Positions 54,502 to 64,000 of a stretch of 64,000 nt of DNA are shown here, piece by piece (the stretch's first letter is position 1; every line of letters starts with the position of its first letter). Under the pieces are notes generated by a model that had not been told where the DNA came from, made no database searches, and saw nothing but the letters and a program-made list of their open reading frames with translations. The translations under genes and the position numbers were made by a program. Source of the DNA: Dysidea avara (Eukaryota > Porifera > Demospongiae > Dictyoceratida > Dysideidae); contig NC_089278.1 in assembly GCF_963678975.1 (NCBI RefSeq), positions 9,017,479 through 9,081,478 on the forward strand, given 5' to 3'.

Positions 54502-57500
54502 ATGTCAGATTTCAGTGGTAATCCGTTCGCCGATACTGACGATGTTAATCCTTTTGCTGTAAGTCGATAAAGATTATTGGAGGACGTTTCACTACAATTC
54601 CTTGTTCTCTACAGGACCCTGCGGTGACAGCAGTCACGACAAACACGCAGGCAGAGGAGTATAATCCTTTTGCTGACCAGCCGCCACCGACTCCTGAGGT
54701 TAGTGTACTAATACTGAGCATAACTGTTAGTGCATGTTTGGTTCTTGGGAAGGCGGGAACTGGTTTTAACTGGTCATGTGGCCTTTACATCACAAGGGTA
54801 ATTTCAGAATGGATTTCATCATTAAAATCATAAGACTACCTCATATATGTGTGTTTATTGGTTGGTAGTGTTGTGGCAATACTGCTTCACAGCTAAAGAA
54901 AAATACTCCAGCTGCACTAGTCTGGCAGCCGCCCCTTGGTCTGTCTAGCATCACATACTTGTGCAGATGGAATGCGGTATTATGTCATGATAACCGCACA
55001 AATTTAATTCATATTCCTTTGTTTTTGTTGTTTATCAATAATGTCTTACCTAGTTGAGAAGTCGGCAAAAGTATTCTCGACAAATGCCTTATATTGTGTC
55101 CTTGGCTTTCAGAAGAGATATCTTCACATATTGTCACCATCACAATGCGCGAGAAAATTTCATGCGAGTTATGCGTTAATTTGCAACCAAGCAATCTGAT
55201 TGGTTGCACCTGATCCTCGTAATCTGACACAAGTACGTGATGCTAGACAGACCAGACCCTTCATCTCTAATAGTGCGTTTACACTAGTAGCTCCAGCTCG
55301 GTACGGTACAGCATGGTACGGTACGCTATGTTTTAAGTGCGCGTTTACATTGGTAAGGAAATAACCGTGCTGGGCAAGTTTATACATAAGCACGTGATGG
55401 CTAAAGTATCGTCCTATGAGATGCCCTCGCCGTTTTCAAGCTTGTTTCAAGCAGTTGCTGTCGTACAAGTTACCAGCAATCCGTTTGAAGGACAATATCA
55501 GCGGCTATCGCTCTATGGACAGCTCATTCAAGTTGAACTTGGTAACTGGACTTTGTTTCACGTTTGGCCATGGTAGAAGCCATCGTATTTACGTGCAGCA
55601 GCCAAGGATATAGCAAGGTTTGTTTCAATTTGTCTACCGTGCCGTGCCGTACCGAGCCAGCACGGTTGAAGTAGCAGGGCCAGGTCAGCCCGGCACGTAA
55701 CGGTTTGGCTCGGATCGATACCCATTTACACTAGCAAAATTAAGCGTACCGTGCCGTGCTGTACTGTACCGTACCGTGCCCAACTGCTAGTGTAAACGCA
55801 CTATAAATTGTGCTGAAACATTTATTGAGTTATTTGACTATTCGGTTGGTATGACACTATTCGATTCATTAACACACTATTCGAATAATCGTTAGCACTT
55901 TGTACACTGTGTTCAGGTAGGAAAGCCAGCCTTGAAACTTAAGATTGCGAATGAAGTGATGTATCTACTCTGTAAAAATTCTATTTTAGGAAAGATAGAA
56001 TAGCTTTTGGGCTTTACCTTACTCCCTAACAAAAGGTTTCAGTACTTATTCAATAGAAGTATAAGCTTAAAGAATAATCGAACATTCGGTCGTTTGTTTG
56101 CAACTGTTCAAATAGTAAAAATTGCTATTTGTTTCTGCACTATCTCTAATCAAAGGGGCGGCCGCGCCAGACTAGGTTTGTACCACTAAATTCAGTTGTG
56201 CACAATATTGGAAGGTTTCATTTTCTCACATGGGAGCCATTAATTAATTTTTGCCTCAACAAACATGGCGTCTAATAACTGTTACCAGTTTAGAATGTGT
56301 AAATCTTCTATTACATGTTATCTGATTTTCTCATATAAAGGCTTCAATGTCAACCTCTGAAACTTGGTACTTTGCACTTTCAGATTGTATCATTTAGGTC
56401 GTTTATGTTGGCAGACTTATTCTTTCAGTCTGTCACGTAGTTGTATCAAACAGTTCGTAATTATTTATATATTAGGGACAGTATCCAACGCCTGTGTTGC
56501 CCTTTCAAAATACACTGTGTTATGGTATTGCATCATTAGTAAACTTCTGCACAAGGCCTCATTGTGAAGGGAAGACCTGCATGTGTTTGGCATTAGTCAC
56601 TGCTATAAAGCCAGTGGTGTCCTGGGACAGATCAAGATTCAACACAAGATGGGTCTTTTTGCAAGGGCAATAATCAACCTATTTCAGAGTCCGTTTGTGA
56701 TTTTAAAAATTGTCCTCTGGATGGAGTATTGAGCTCACGTTGCGTTGCAGCAAGTCTTCCAGCCACATGTGAGTGGCTGGCTCTGGATTAATATCATCGC
56801 TATGTTCTCCACCTGCCGGGTCATCAGCTAGTATCTACGAGTAGTGTTCATCGATAGGTTTCTTGCAAGAAATGCCTCTCTTTGTTCTCCCACCTTTTGT
56901 GATGGTGTCTGGTTTTTTCAGTGCTACAACAAATTTCTTTACTGTGATGTTCTTCTTGATCGTCTATAGTCAAGAGAATAGCAGCATCTTCCATTGTCCT
57001 CATGCATGTTTGCTCGCACCATAGATTATCTAGGCTCACACTGAAAAATATATTGTGTCTCCGTAACTCGCATGTTATGCTTGCTTTAGATGCATATTAG
57101 AAAACACGTGCACTTATAACCCTTGAAGCATGTTGGTGATGATGACTGTTGCATAGTAACATGGTGTTTTGAAGGGGTGATACAGCATTGGATACTCTCC
57201 CTAAAATTATGAACTCTTGATTGTATTATAATATAGTCACCACTTTACAGGTAATGGATTACTGTTGAATGACAAATTGAATGTCACAACACCTTCATCG
57301 AGTTCTATGTCAATGTGGTGTTGTTAACAGACATGTAGATTTGTGATGAATCGAATTTATACCCATGAGGCCCCACCTGATAGACATAGTATAATTACAA
57401 TACTAATATTAACACATTCGTGAGAATAAGGTAGGATACTAAACAGTATTACTGCTAGAGAACAGTAAGTGTAGCATACGCTGTTTAATTTATTTTTATA

Positions 57501-59378
57501 TTTTCATTTGTATCTAGAGACATTATCATAACAAAGCGTTTATTTCTACTATATATTAGCAACTGCAGGGATATTGTACTTATGATTCTTTAGCAGAATA
57601 AGTTATTATTATATGAAATTTCACATGAGTCTCAGTAGTCGTAGAAAACTAGCAAATGTTGAAGGTCTGTAGGGCTCAATAGATCATTAGATAGCGCTTC
57701 AAGAAAATGTAGGAACACGAAACAGTAATTTTTTCCCTGTTTCACCAAGTTGTAAAACAAATTGTATGGTTTTGAAGTTTATGTGAAGCACTATCTAAAT
57801 ATCCAGTGAACCTCATTGTTGGCTGGTTTTGTACTGTGATTATTGAGTGTGAGATAGTAATATGTAATTAATGCAAGCAGCATGCAATGCATATCCTACT
57901 TCCTCTGGATTTTACCATTTAATAGTAAGCTCCATGGTTTTTACAGACAACTTAGTTACACAAGTCCACTCAACCATTTTCTATCAGTATGGTAATTAGC
58001 TAATTGATAAATTTGTGTCAATATATGTTTTTTAGCCAATCAGGATTCCTCCTCCACCATCCAAACAAGAAATGCAGACAAAAAATAAGAGGCCTAGTGG
58101 ACCATCAGCTCCACCTGCCCCCACTCCTGCTGTGATAGAGGCTCAACAATACCCACAACCACCAGCTTATGTGAGTGTTATTTTTGTGTGGTACAATTTT
58201 CCCCGATAGTTGCTGAAATTTTCAATGTGTATTGTTGTTGCTATAGACACAACCTCCTGGAATTCCAGAAGATGATGAGTTTCGTCGTCGTGAAGAGGTT
58301 AGGTGTATTTTTACTGTTCTGGTTGATTGCGTGTTTGTGTTATTAGGATATTGCTAGTAAAGAGGCAGCTTTGGAGGAGAGGGAAAGAAACTTACAAAGA
58401 TTGGGACCACAAAGTAAGTTGTCACCTTCATAGGCAATTGTAAAACTGGTGGCAATGTTTAGGACGGGAGAACAACTTTCCACCACTACCCTCTGGTTGT
58501 CCCATTAAGCCATGTTTTTATCATGACATCTCCGCGGAGATACCTCCCAGTCAACGATTGATAGTACGAGCACTACTCGGCTTATGGATTTGTAAGTGTA
58601 TTACAAGCCAGCAGTGATAATGATGTATCCTTCTCTCAGATACCATCTCTCTGCTTACCTACAACTTAATTGTGGCCATTGCTGGAGCTATTGCAGCCGG
58701 CACTAAACATGATGATTCCTACCTGACCACTATGGGATTTGCTATTGCTTATTTTATACTATTCATTCCAGGATCCATGGTCTGTTGGTACATTCCTGTA
58801 TACCGAGCATACAGGTCAGTCACTTATCTTACTGTGTTGTTATTTTCTCCTAATTAACAGGAGTGACAGCTCACTGGCATACATGTGGTTTTTCTTTGTG
58901 TTCTGTTTTCAAATTATCAGTTACGCTTTTAACTGCATTGGCTTTCCAAAAACTGGTGGATGGTGAGCATTAATTGCTATGTTTGGAAGTGCATTTATAG
59001 TGGTTCTCTTTAGTGGCTTCTGGAATGGAGCAGTTGTGTTTGATGAAGGTGCTGCTGTTGGTGCCATGTTCATAATTTGTGCAATTCTGTGGGCTCTTGC
59101 TATCCCATTCTCCGTATTTCTATTTTTGAGGGTAATTTTATCATTGCAGTTAAGTTTGTATGGTTACTACTACTACTTCATAGGTACATAGATACTACCG
59201 TTCATCTGGTGCTAGTCTACAGAAAGCTCAGCAAGAAGCTTATGCTGCTGCAGCTTCAAACAAGACTCTCCAGAGAGCAGGAAAGAAGGCAGTAGTGACT
59301 GCAGCTACCAACAAGACCGTACAGCAAGGTGTTGCAACTGGTCTCCAATCTGCTGCTCAGTCTGCGGTAGCACAGTAA
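54502..59378 (+). CDS. Secretory carrier-associated membrane protein (SCAMP)
   Basis: Ten exons: 54502-54558, 54615-54698, 58036-58170, 58247-58297, 58347-58413, 58463-58591, 58640-58814, 58861-58962, 59014-59131, 59184-59378; 370 residues with matching phases. The N-terminus has NPF repeats (SGNPFADTDDVNPFA, YNPFAD) that bind EH-domain endocytic proteins, then a proline-rich stretch and a short coiled coil (EAALEERERNLQRL). The cytosolic amphipathic motif CFYHDISAEIP and four membrane helices follow, with the loop VCWYIPVYRAYRSDSS between helices two and three. The tail VHRYYRSSGASLQKAQQEA matches the family. SCAMPs act in post-Golgi and endosomal recycling. Intron 2 is 3.3 kb and carries inserted elements. 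Confidence 0.93.
54938..55253. mobile_element. MITE-like inverted repeat element
   Basis: GGTCTGTCTAGCATCACATA and its near-complement TACGTGATGCTAGACAGACC are 280 bp apart. The arms extend about 27 bp with few mismatches (ACTTGTGCAGAT with ATCTGACACAAGT). No coding content. Target duplication unclear. Confidence 0.55.
55271..55803. mobile_element. PIF/Harbinger-like MITE
   Basis: Perfect 17-bp ends TAGTGCGTTTACACTAG and complement are flanked by TAA on both sides (55,268-55,270 and 55,804-55,806), a 3-bp target duplication typical of PIF/Harbinger. Subterminal regions are full of GGTACGGTAC and ACCGTGCCGTACC palindromes. About 533 bp, non-coding. Confidence 0.75.
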
Positions 59379-59475
59379 ATGGATTGATACTGTATGCACT
59401 AAGGAAAGACATTAATGTCAAACATGAATGTTTCAATGTTCCTACTATTTACTACAACATAAATTTTGTGTATTG

Positions 59476-61052
59476 CTAAACAACATTTGTTTGTAATTGA
59501 GTGTGCAGTAGAGCAGTAGACGAAATAGCATCTCCAAGCCCCACTGTTTTAACGGGCTGATTGCACACCAACACTGGAGTAAAATAAAATAGAATATCTT
59601 TTCTTCTCCAAGATAAAACTGGTTTGTCTCTACTGAAGATGACTGGTGACCTGCGTAGCTTTTCATCATCAACAGAAAAACTTATAATTTGTGGGACCAA
59701 CAAGGAAAAGTCATCATCACTGAACTGGGTCAAGTTACATGCTTGTAAGCCAGCAATCCTTGCTCCAGCTGCAACAGATGACTCAGTATTGTCCCATTTG
59801 TCAGATACAACAGCTATTATGTGAAATGTTAGTGAATGCATGTGTACACGTGATAATCGTCCTGCATGTGACGTGAGCATCCAATATAGCAGATCTGCCA
59901 AGTAACCTATCTCAGGAGCTTTAAACCCTTCAACGCTTTTCTTCATTGGATAGGCATTGCTGTGAGCAATAAACTGAAGTTCTTGTTCATTGAGACCAAC
60001 TGAATCAACAAGTGGTAGTAATGTACGAGAGAGTAGTTCACAGAACTTCATGTTGGCTGTACTGGCTAGTTCAATGTGAACAGGAACGTGTTCTGGAATG
60101 TTATGTAGACCTGTAGCAATGCGAGATATCCTCTGTTTGTAGAACTGTTCATTGTATCGATCCAACAGGTGAGCTCCAGCTAATACTAGCAAGTCAGGAT
60201 GGAAGTGTTTTAGATGTGTTTCTAACTCCTCTAGAGTAGATAGCTCAGAATTACTGATGTCATGGGAGAAGATTATCCTGTTGGCACACGTCGCAGTTGC
60301 TGTTCCCCATTTCTCATGTTTGGCATACTCCAGTATTAAATGTATTTCATCTTGTACTGAGGACTTTACTTCTAGTGTTTGTATAGCAGGGTTTAGTAGT
60401 TGTTTTAGCTTAGTACCAATAGGCCCAGCTAGCAATATCTATGTAATAAGAAAAGTTGTTGATCATACAACACATACTGTGTGTAAACCTCACCGTTGTT
60501 TCTTTGCTAGATAATTCCACCAATTTCTCTGCCATCAAAGCAGCGTTGCCACCAATAAAATACTATTATTAAGTTGTTACAAATGACACTGAAGAAGTGT
60601 ATACTAAAACAGTACCTCGTGATCTATCTTTTCTGCTGCATCAGTTATCACTCCAAACAGAGACCTGTTGCTGAAGAAACGTTCCAAGCCTGCACAATTC
60701 TGCATGGAGTAAGCTAAACATTGCTGCACGTGATCAAGATTGTCCAGCACAGGTTGATCAGAGATCACGTTACATGGCTTCTCTCCTAGTTCCTCTAATA
60801 ATTTGGTTCCTGATACGATCAAGTCCAAATTAACATTTAACCTGTGCAGATGTTAGATATAGTGCGTGAAACATTACACGTCACTGAACAATATTACCCG
60901 ATCGCGATCCTTTTTGAAATTCTTTTCGGTAATGAAATGATCTTCTCCCAGTTGTTCGCGATCTCTACCACATCTCCGTTATCGTGATAAAAGAATAATA
61001 GCAGTCCTGCGACTATAATGAGACCACTGATACTCCAAATATCGCTCGCCAT
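59476..61052 (-). CDS. ADPGK: ADP-dependent glucokinase
   Basis: Four exons (60898-61052, 60616-60841, 60494-60562, 59476-60438) give 470 residues, close to human 497. An N-terminal hydrophobic anchor (WSISGLIIVAGLLLFFY) fits the ER location of the animal enzyme. Then AIGLNVNLDLIVSG, YFIGGNAALMAEKL, DEIHLILEYAKHEKWG, NRIIFSHDIS, HIELASTANMKFC, SVGLNEQELQF and the C-terminal VGLGDAIS, whose aspartate (about 453) is the catalytic base of the GXGD motif. It phosphorylates glucose using ADP, giving glucose-6-phosphate and AMP. It is convergent with SCAMP (98 bp between stops) and 165 bp downstream of the epimerase stop on the same strand. Confidence 0.94.
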
Positions 61053-61217
61053 TGGCGGGCACTGAAATAACGCGCTGGCGTTTATAGTAAAACCTTTCCT
61101 ACCCCTTGTTTCACGCACATGCGTGTATTTATTATATGATTTAACCATAGATAATAGACACCCATTTATGATTCGAAAACTAAGTGTTTTTCTTGAATCT
61201 ACTGATCGATAATGTTA

Positions 61218-62407
61218 TTATAGCACTTCTAACACCTGAGATGCATGAAAGGATTGTCCAACTGGGAGGCTAGCCGACTCAGACACATACCCAGCCTCCA
61301 CACACACCATATTGTGATACTAAAAGGAGCAATAATATTACACTTAGACCAACAACACTATTACCTCATCATTTCCAAAGTCACTCATCCCAGCTGCCTT
61401 ATCAGCCCATGGATTCCACACAACTAGCATACATACACTTCATACACACAACCAGGCAACAGCAAGCACTTACCTGTGTCAGGAAAGTTGTCTTTAGTTA
61501 CATGAACAGTTTTCTGATTTCCACCAACATTAGTTATATCATGGGGCAAGCTAGCTTTAAGATAAACCCTGCATACATAAGAGCAGATCTTCACTTTACG
61601 TACTTAGTTGAAAACATATACCGGTATGTACCTATCTGTAAAACAGTTCACAGTCAGTAAACCAGACTGTTCTGTTTTCCTCTCGCCATTTGCCACTTTG
61701 TCAATATACTCTAAGTTACTGAGACCAGAAATGGTAGTTTTAGAAACATCCGGCAGCCGAAAGTAAGTATGCAACAAAGTAGTGAAAGTGAAGGGCTGGT
61801 CTCCTGAATAGAACAATCCTCAAATCCCAACATTCTAGTTATATACTGTTACCTTTGTTGTCAACTTGCAGGCTAAACTGTAACTTGTTCTTCCACAAAA
61901 TGATCCGGTAGTCTACTTGGAACCTTAGAAATGTCAACAACAAAAATAAATCAGAATCATTATTTTAAAAGATTTTACAGTCTTACTTGTGATTCCACAT
62001 CTTTCGGGTGTCCTCATTATCACACAGTCTGAATACAGCAGACACACTGCCATTATCATGCTTTACACATCAACAGCATTCAATAGTTAAACTTTCTGTG
62101 AAATAGTCAACCTTAATTGGATCCTGCTGCACTTTCCATTGGCTAATTCTAGCAAACCCATGTTGCGGACCAAGTTCCCAGGCTCCAAATTGAGCTGTGA
62201 TAAAACAACAATGAAGTCAACACATTATCATAGTGGATATAACAAACGGAATATAACTGGTACGCCTCCTCTGATTGCTTTCTTATTGTCATACACTGCC
62301 TTTTCACTACAGGGTACATTGGTAGATGAGAGTGTTGTGAAATGTATGCACTGACCTGACAAATATCATGTCAGCTCCCTCAGCCACCCATGATGTTAGC
62401 GTTGCAC
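61218..62407 (-). CDS. Glucose-6-phosphate 1-epimerase (hexose-6-phosphate mutarotase), 5' end missing
   Basis: Nine exons on the minus strand: 62356-62407, 62248-62306, 62112-62194, 61987-62060, 61853-61923, 61632-61803, 61474-61568, 61365-61423, 61218-61319. All phases agree. Motifs: GATLTSWVAEGADMIFV, KAIRGGVPVIFPQFG, ELGPQHGFARISQW, PFTFTTLLHTYFRL, ISGLSNLEYIDKV, VVWNPWADKAAGMSDFGNDE and YHNMVCVEAGYVS. These are the aldose-1-epimerase-superfamily signatures of the YMR099C/YeaD group; the histidines in QHGFAR and LLHTYF sit at the usual active-site places. About 25 N-terminal residues are not found before 64,000; they may lie outside the window or behind the repeats. The enzyme interconverts alpha and beta glucose-6-phosphate. 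Confidence 0.9.
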
Positions 62408-62730
62408 CTGCATACAAACAACTAGTATTACATTCAACCAATTGTGTACCATCTGTTCATAAATCTCTTCCACACTGAAACTGATAGCAATTTCAAAATT
62501 GACATTAACTCGTGTTAACGATACATATATATATGCTCAGTCACAGCAAAGTTGTTATGGAAGTAGGCTATAGGCATTGATATAAGCCACTCTGGGGGTT
62601 ATTTTGTGGAAGCCTATGGTCTGAGCAATTACAAGATATAAACTAACACGTTATTCTTGCCTATCTAGTACCCACATAATAACTGCTGAAATCTGATTAA
62701 TTCAAGAGTACATATAATAAGGCTCTGTAG

Positions 62731-63003
62731 CAGGGGCATACCCAGGGGGGTTTCAGGAAACCCCTTTGAAATTGAAACTTCAGGTTTCCAGAATCTGGAA
62801 TCTATCATAGAACAGGACATATTTTAAACTTTTATCTTAGTTTCTCACATGATAGCAACACTTGTAGCACTGTTCTGAATTATGGTTTTGGTGAAAAGAT
62901 CGAGATACTCTAATAAAGTAGTCAGGCTATATAAATTACTCTAATATAACAGTCACTTAGCTGTAGTGGAAACTCCTTTTCAAAATTCCTGTGTACACCC
63001 CTG
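62731..63003. mobile_element. hAT-like non-autonomous element
   Basis: The ends are CAGGGGCATACCCAGG and, at the right, CCTGTGTACACCCCTG; the form CAGGGG(C/T)GTA..CCAGG is common to animal hAT ends. About 273 bp. The flanks show no exact 8-bp duplication. It carries a pair of the palindromic motif at 62,905-62,957. Confidence 0.5.
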
Positions 63004-63399
63004 CCATAGCAATTACATACTAGCTAGCTATAGAGCAATAATTCCGAACACTTAGAAAACAGATAATTGTACTTGTGCTAAATATCAGAGTACTACTTGA
63101 ATCAGTATTGGGAGAGTACCAGAAGAGGTACGACATGCACATGTGAGCGCATATGTTTTGTACAGAGAAGTTATTTCATGAAGTTATTGATGTAAAATAC
63201 ATGCCAATTGAACCCTTTTCTGATGCTTAATTCAGCAGTGCAATCAACCCCATCCAACCCCGATGGTTTAGTTTCAATGTACACAGCCAATTGGAGATGC
63301 CATCACGTGATGAAGTTTAGCAGTTTATCAAAACTCGTCTACACATAAATTTCTGCAATTTACCATTTAAAGAATGCAATTACTATGAATTCTTTTACT

Positions 63400-63600
63400 A
63401 CAAGCAACTGATGACAACATTGACTCGTATAAATTTTCCTTTTCCCCCTCTGTGATTAAACTTTGGAACCCCCTCCTCCCCTACTTACCCATCTCTGGAT
63501 AACTTTTGTAATAACTTAAGTATTTATATCTGTGCGTTATAATCATTTGTGATTTCTGCACAGTAATGATTTCTGCACAGTAATAATAAACCTCGATAGT
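63400..63600 (+). mobile_element. LINE 3'-end fragment
   Basis: The forward frame at about 63,418-63,500 reads SFSPSVIKLWNPLLPYL, a reverse transcriptase C-terminal motif like that of the 25.3 kb fragment. It ends near a TAATAATAA tail with a short duplication of GATTTCTGCACAGTAAT. Only the last codons survive. Confidence 0.5.
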
Positions 63601-63952
63601 GGGAGCTGGGGTCAAGTCATGTCATAGATGGTATATTCTCCGTACTGGTGCGGAGAATATAGATCTATGGTCGTGTAGGGTGGTTGTTAAAAAAATCAGT
63701 AACTGTACCTTTGCACACATCATAGATCCTTCACACACGAAGCATGATGATATTAGAGGAGTCTGGGGACATGCTGGCACTGTGCTTTGAGATTGAATCT
63801 GAGAGCATGGATGTGTACATACTTTCTATCATTATGGCAATGACTATCATTGAGATACTGTGCGGGTAGATACATCAGTAAATGAAGACACCATTCATGC
63901 ATTTGTATGGATAATATAGAATGTGTTTCATAGCAAAACCAGGTTCTGCTAA

Positions 63953-63999
63953 ATGTTCTATTAGAGTAGTTAGGTGACTGTTCTATTAGAGTATCTCAT
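63953..63999. repeat. Paired palindromic motif
   Basis: GTTCTATTAGAGTAGTTAGG is followed by GACTGTTCTATTAGAGTATC: two copies of the dispersed motif in the same orientation at the very edge of the window. Confidence 0.6.
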
Positions 64000-64000
64000 A

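Larger units (their letters stand above)
54699..58035. other. SCAMP intron 2, 3.3 kb
   Basis: It contains the 54,938-55,253 inverted repeat and the 55,271-55,803 MITE. A wider pair of TAGTCTGGC..GCCGCCCCTT ends at 54,918 and 56,178 surrounds both. From 56,200 to 58,035 I see no gene or clear repeat. Confidence 0.55.
62408..64000. other. Repeat-rich end region
   Basis: Upstream of the epimerase exons. It contains a hAT-like element (62,731-63,003), a LINE end (63,400-63,600) and palindromic motif pairs at 62,905 and 63,953. No first exon for the epimerase could be fixed. Confidence 0.5.

Overview
The window is animal nuclear DNA, most likely from a sponge (demosponge). Genes are dense and intron-rich, with many introns of only 35 to 60 bases. 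The gene set is metazoan: a CaaX-type nuclear lamin, taspase, GATAD2/p66, MAU2, SCAMP, metaxin, CDK7 and a PTK7/RYK-like membrane pseudokinase. The sponge assignment is inference from compactness and gene content; no database search was possible. Most gene models below were assembled by hand from GT-AG splice sites, with reading phase checked at each junction.

Layout. Positions 1 to 25,081 hold an AGGF1-like gene on the minus strand. Its two N-terminal exons lie near 25 kb, one exon at 6.8 kb and the rest below 1.8 kb, so two introns (5.0 and 17.7 kb) fill most of this third. The large intron is a graveyard of repeats: LINE ends, long inverted repeats, MITE-like and hAT-like elements, a 22-bp minisatellite, a tRNA-like dispersed repeat and a copied fragment of the kinase gene at 33.8 kb.

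From 25.9 to 47.9 kb genes are tightly packed: a triple CENP-B-type HTH plus Brinker-like putative transcription factor (-), a PWWP protein (-), TASP1 (+), the pseudokinase (+), CDK7 (+), metaxin (+), lamin (-), GATAD2/p66 (-), an unknown basic protein (-) and MAU2 (-). From 48 to 62.4 kb lie AK6 (+, with a 4.1 kb repeat-filled intron), intronless PUS10 (+), SCAMP (+, with a 3.3 kb intron carrying two MITE-like elements), ADPGK (-) and a glucose-6-phosphate 1-epimerase (-). The window ends in repeats.

How the genes relate. Many act in the nucleus (CDK7, lamin, GATAD2 of NuRD, the cohesin loader MAU2, the PWWP protein, TASP1), but as a eukaryotic neighbourhood this need not mean co-function. 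Two start-to-start pairs (PWWP/TASP1, 86 bp apart; MAU2/AK6, 56 bp apart) look like shared bidirectional promoters. ADPGK makes glucose-6-phosphate and its neighbour interconverts the anomers of that product. The most unusual signal is a short near-palindrome, consensus GACTGCTCTATTAGAGTA, found at about 17 loci, often in pairs, inside several unrelated repeat types and absent from the gene-dense core.
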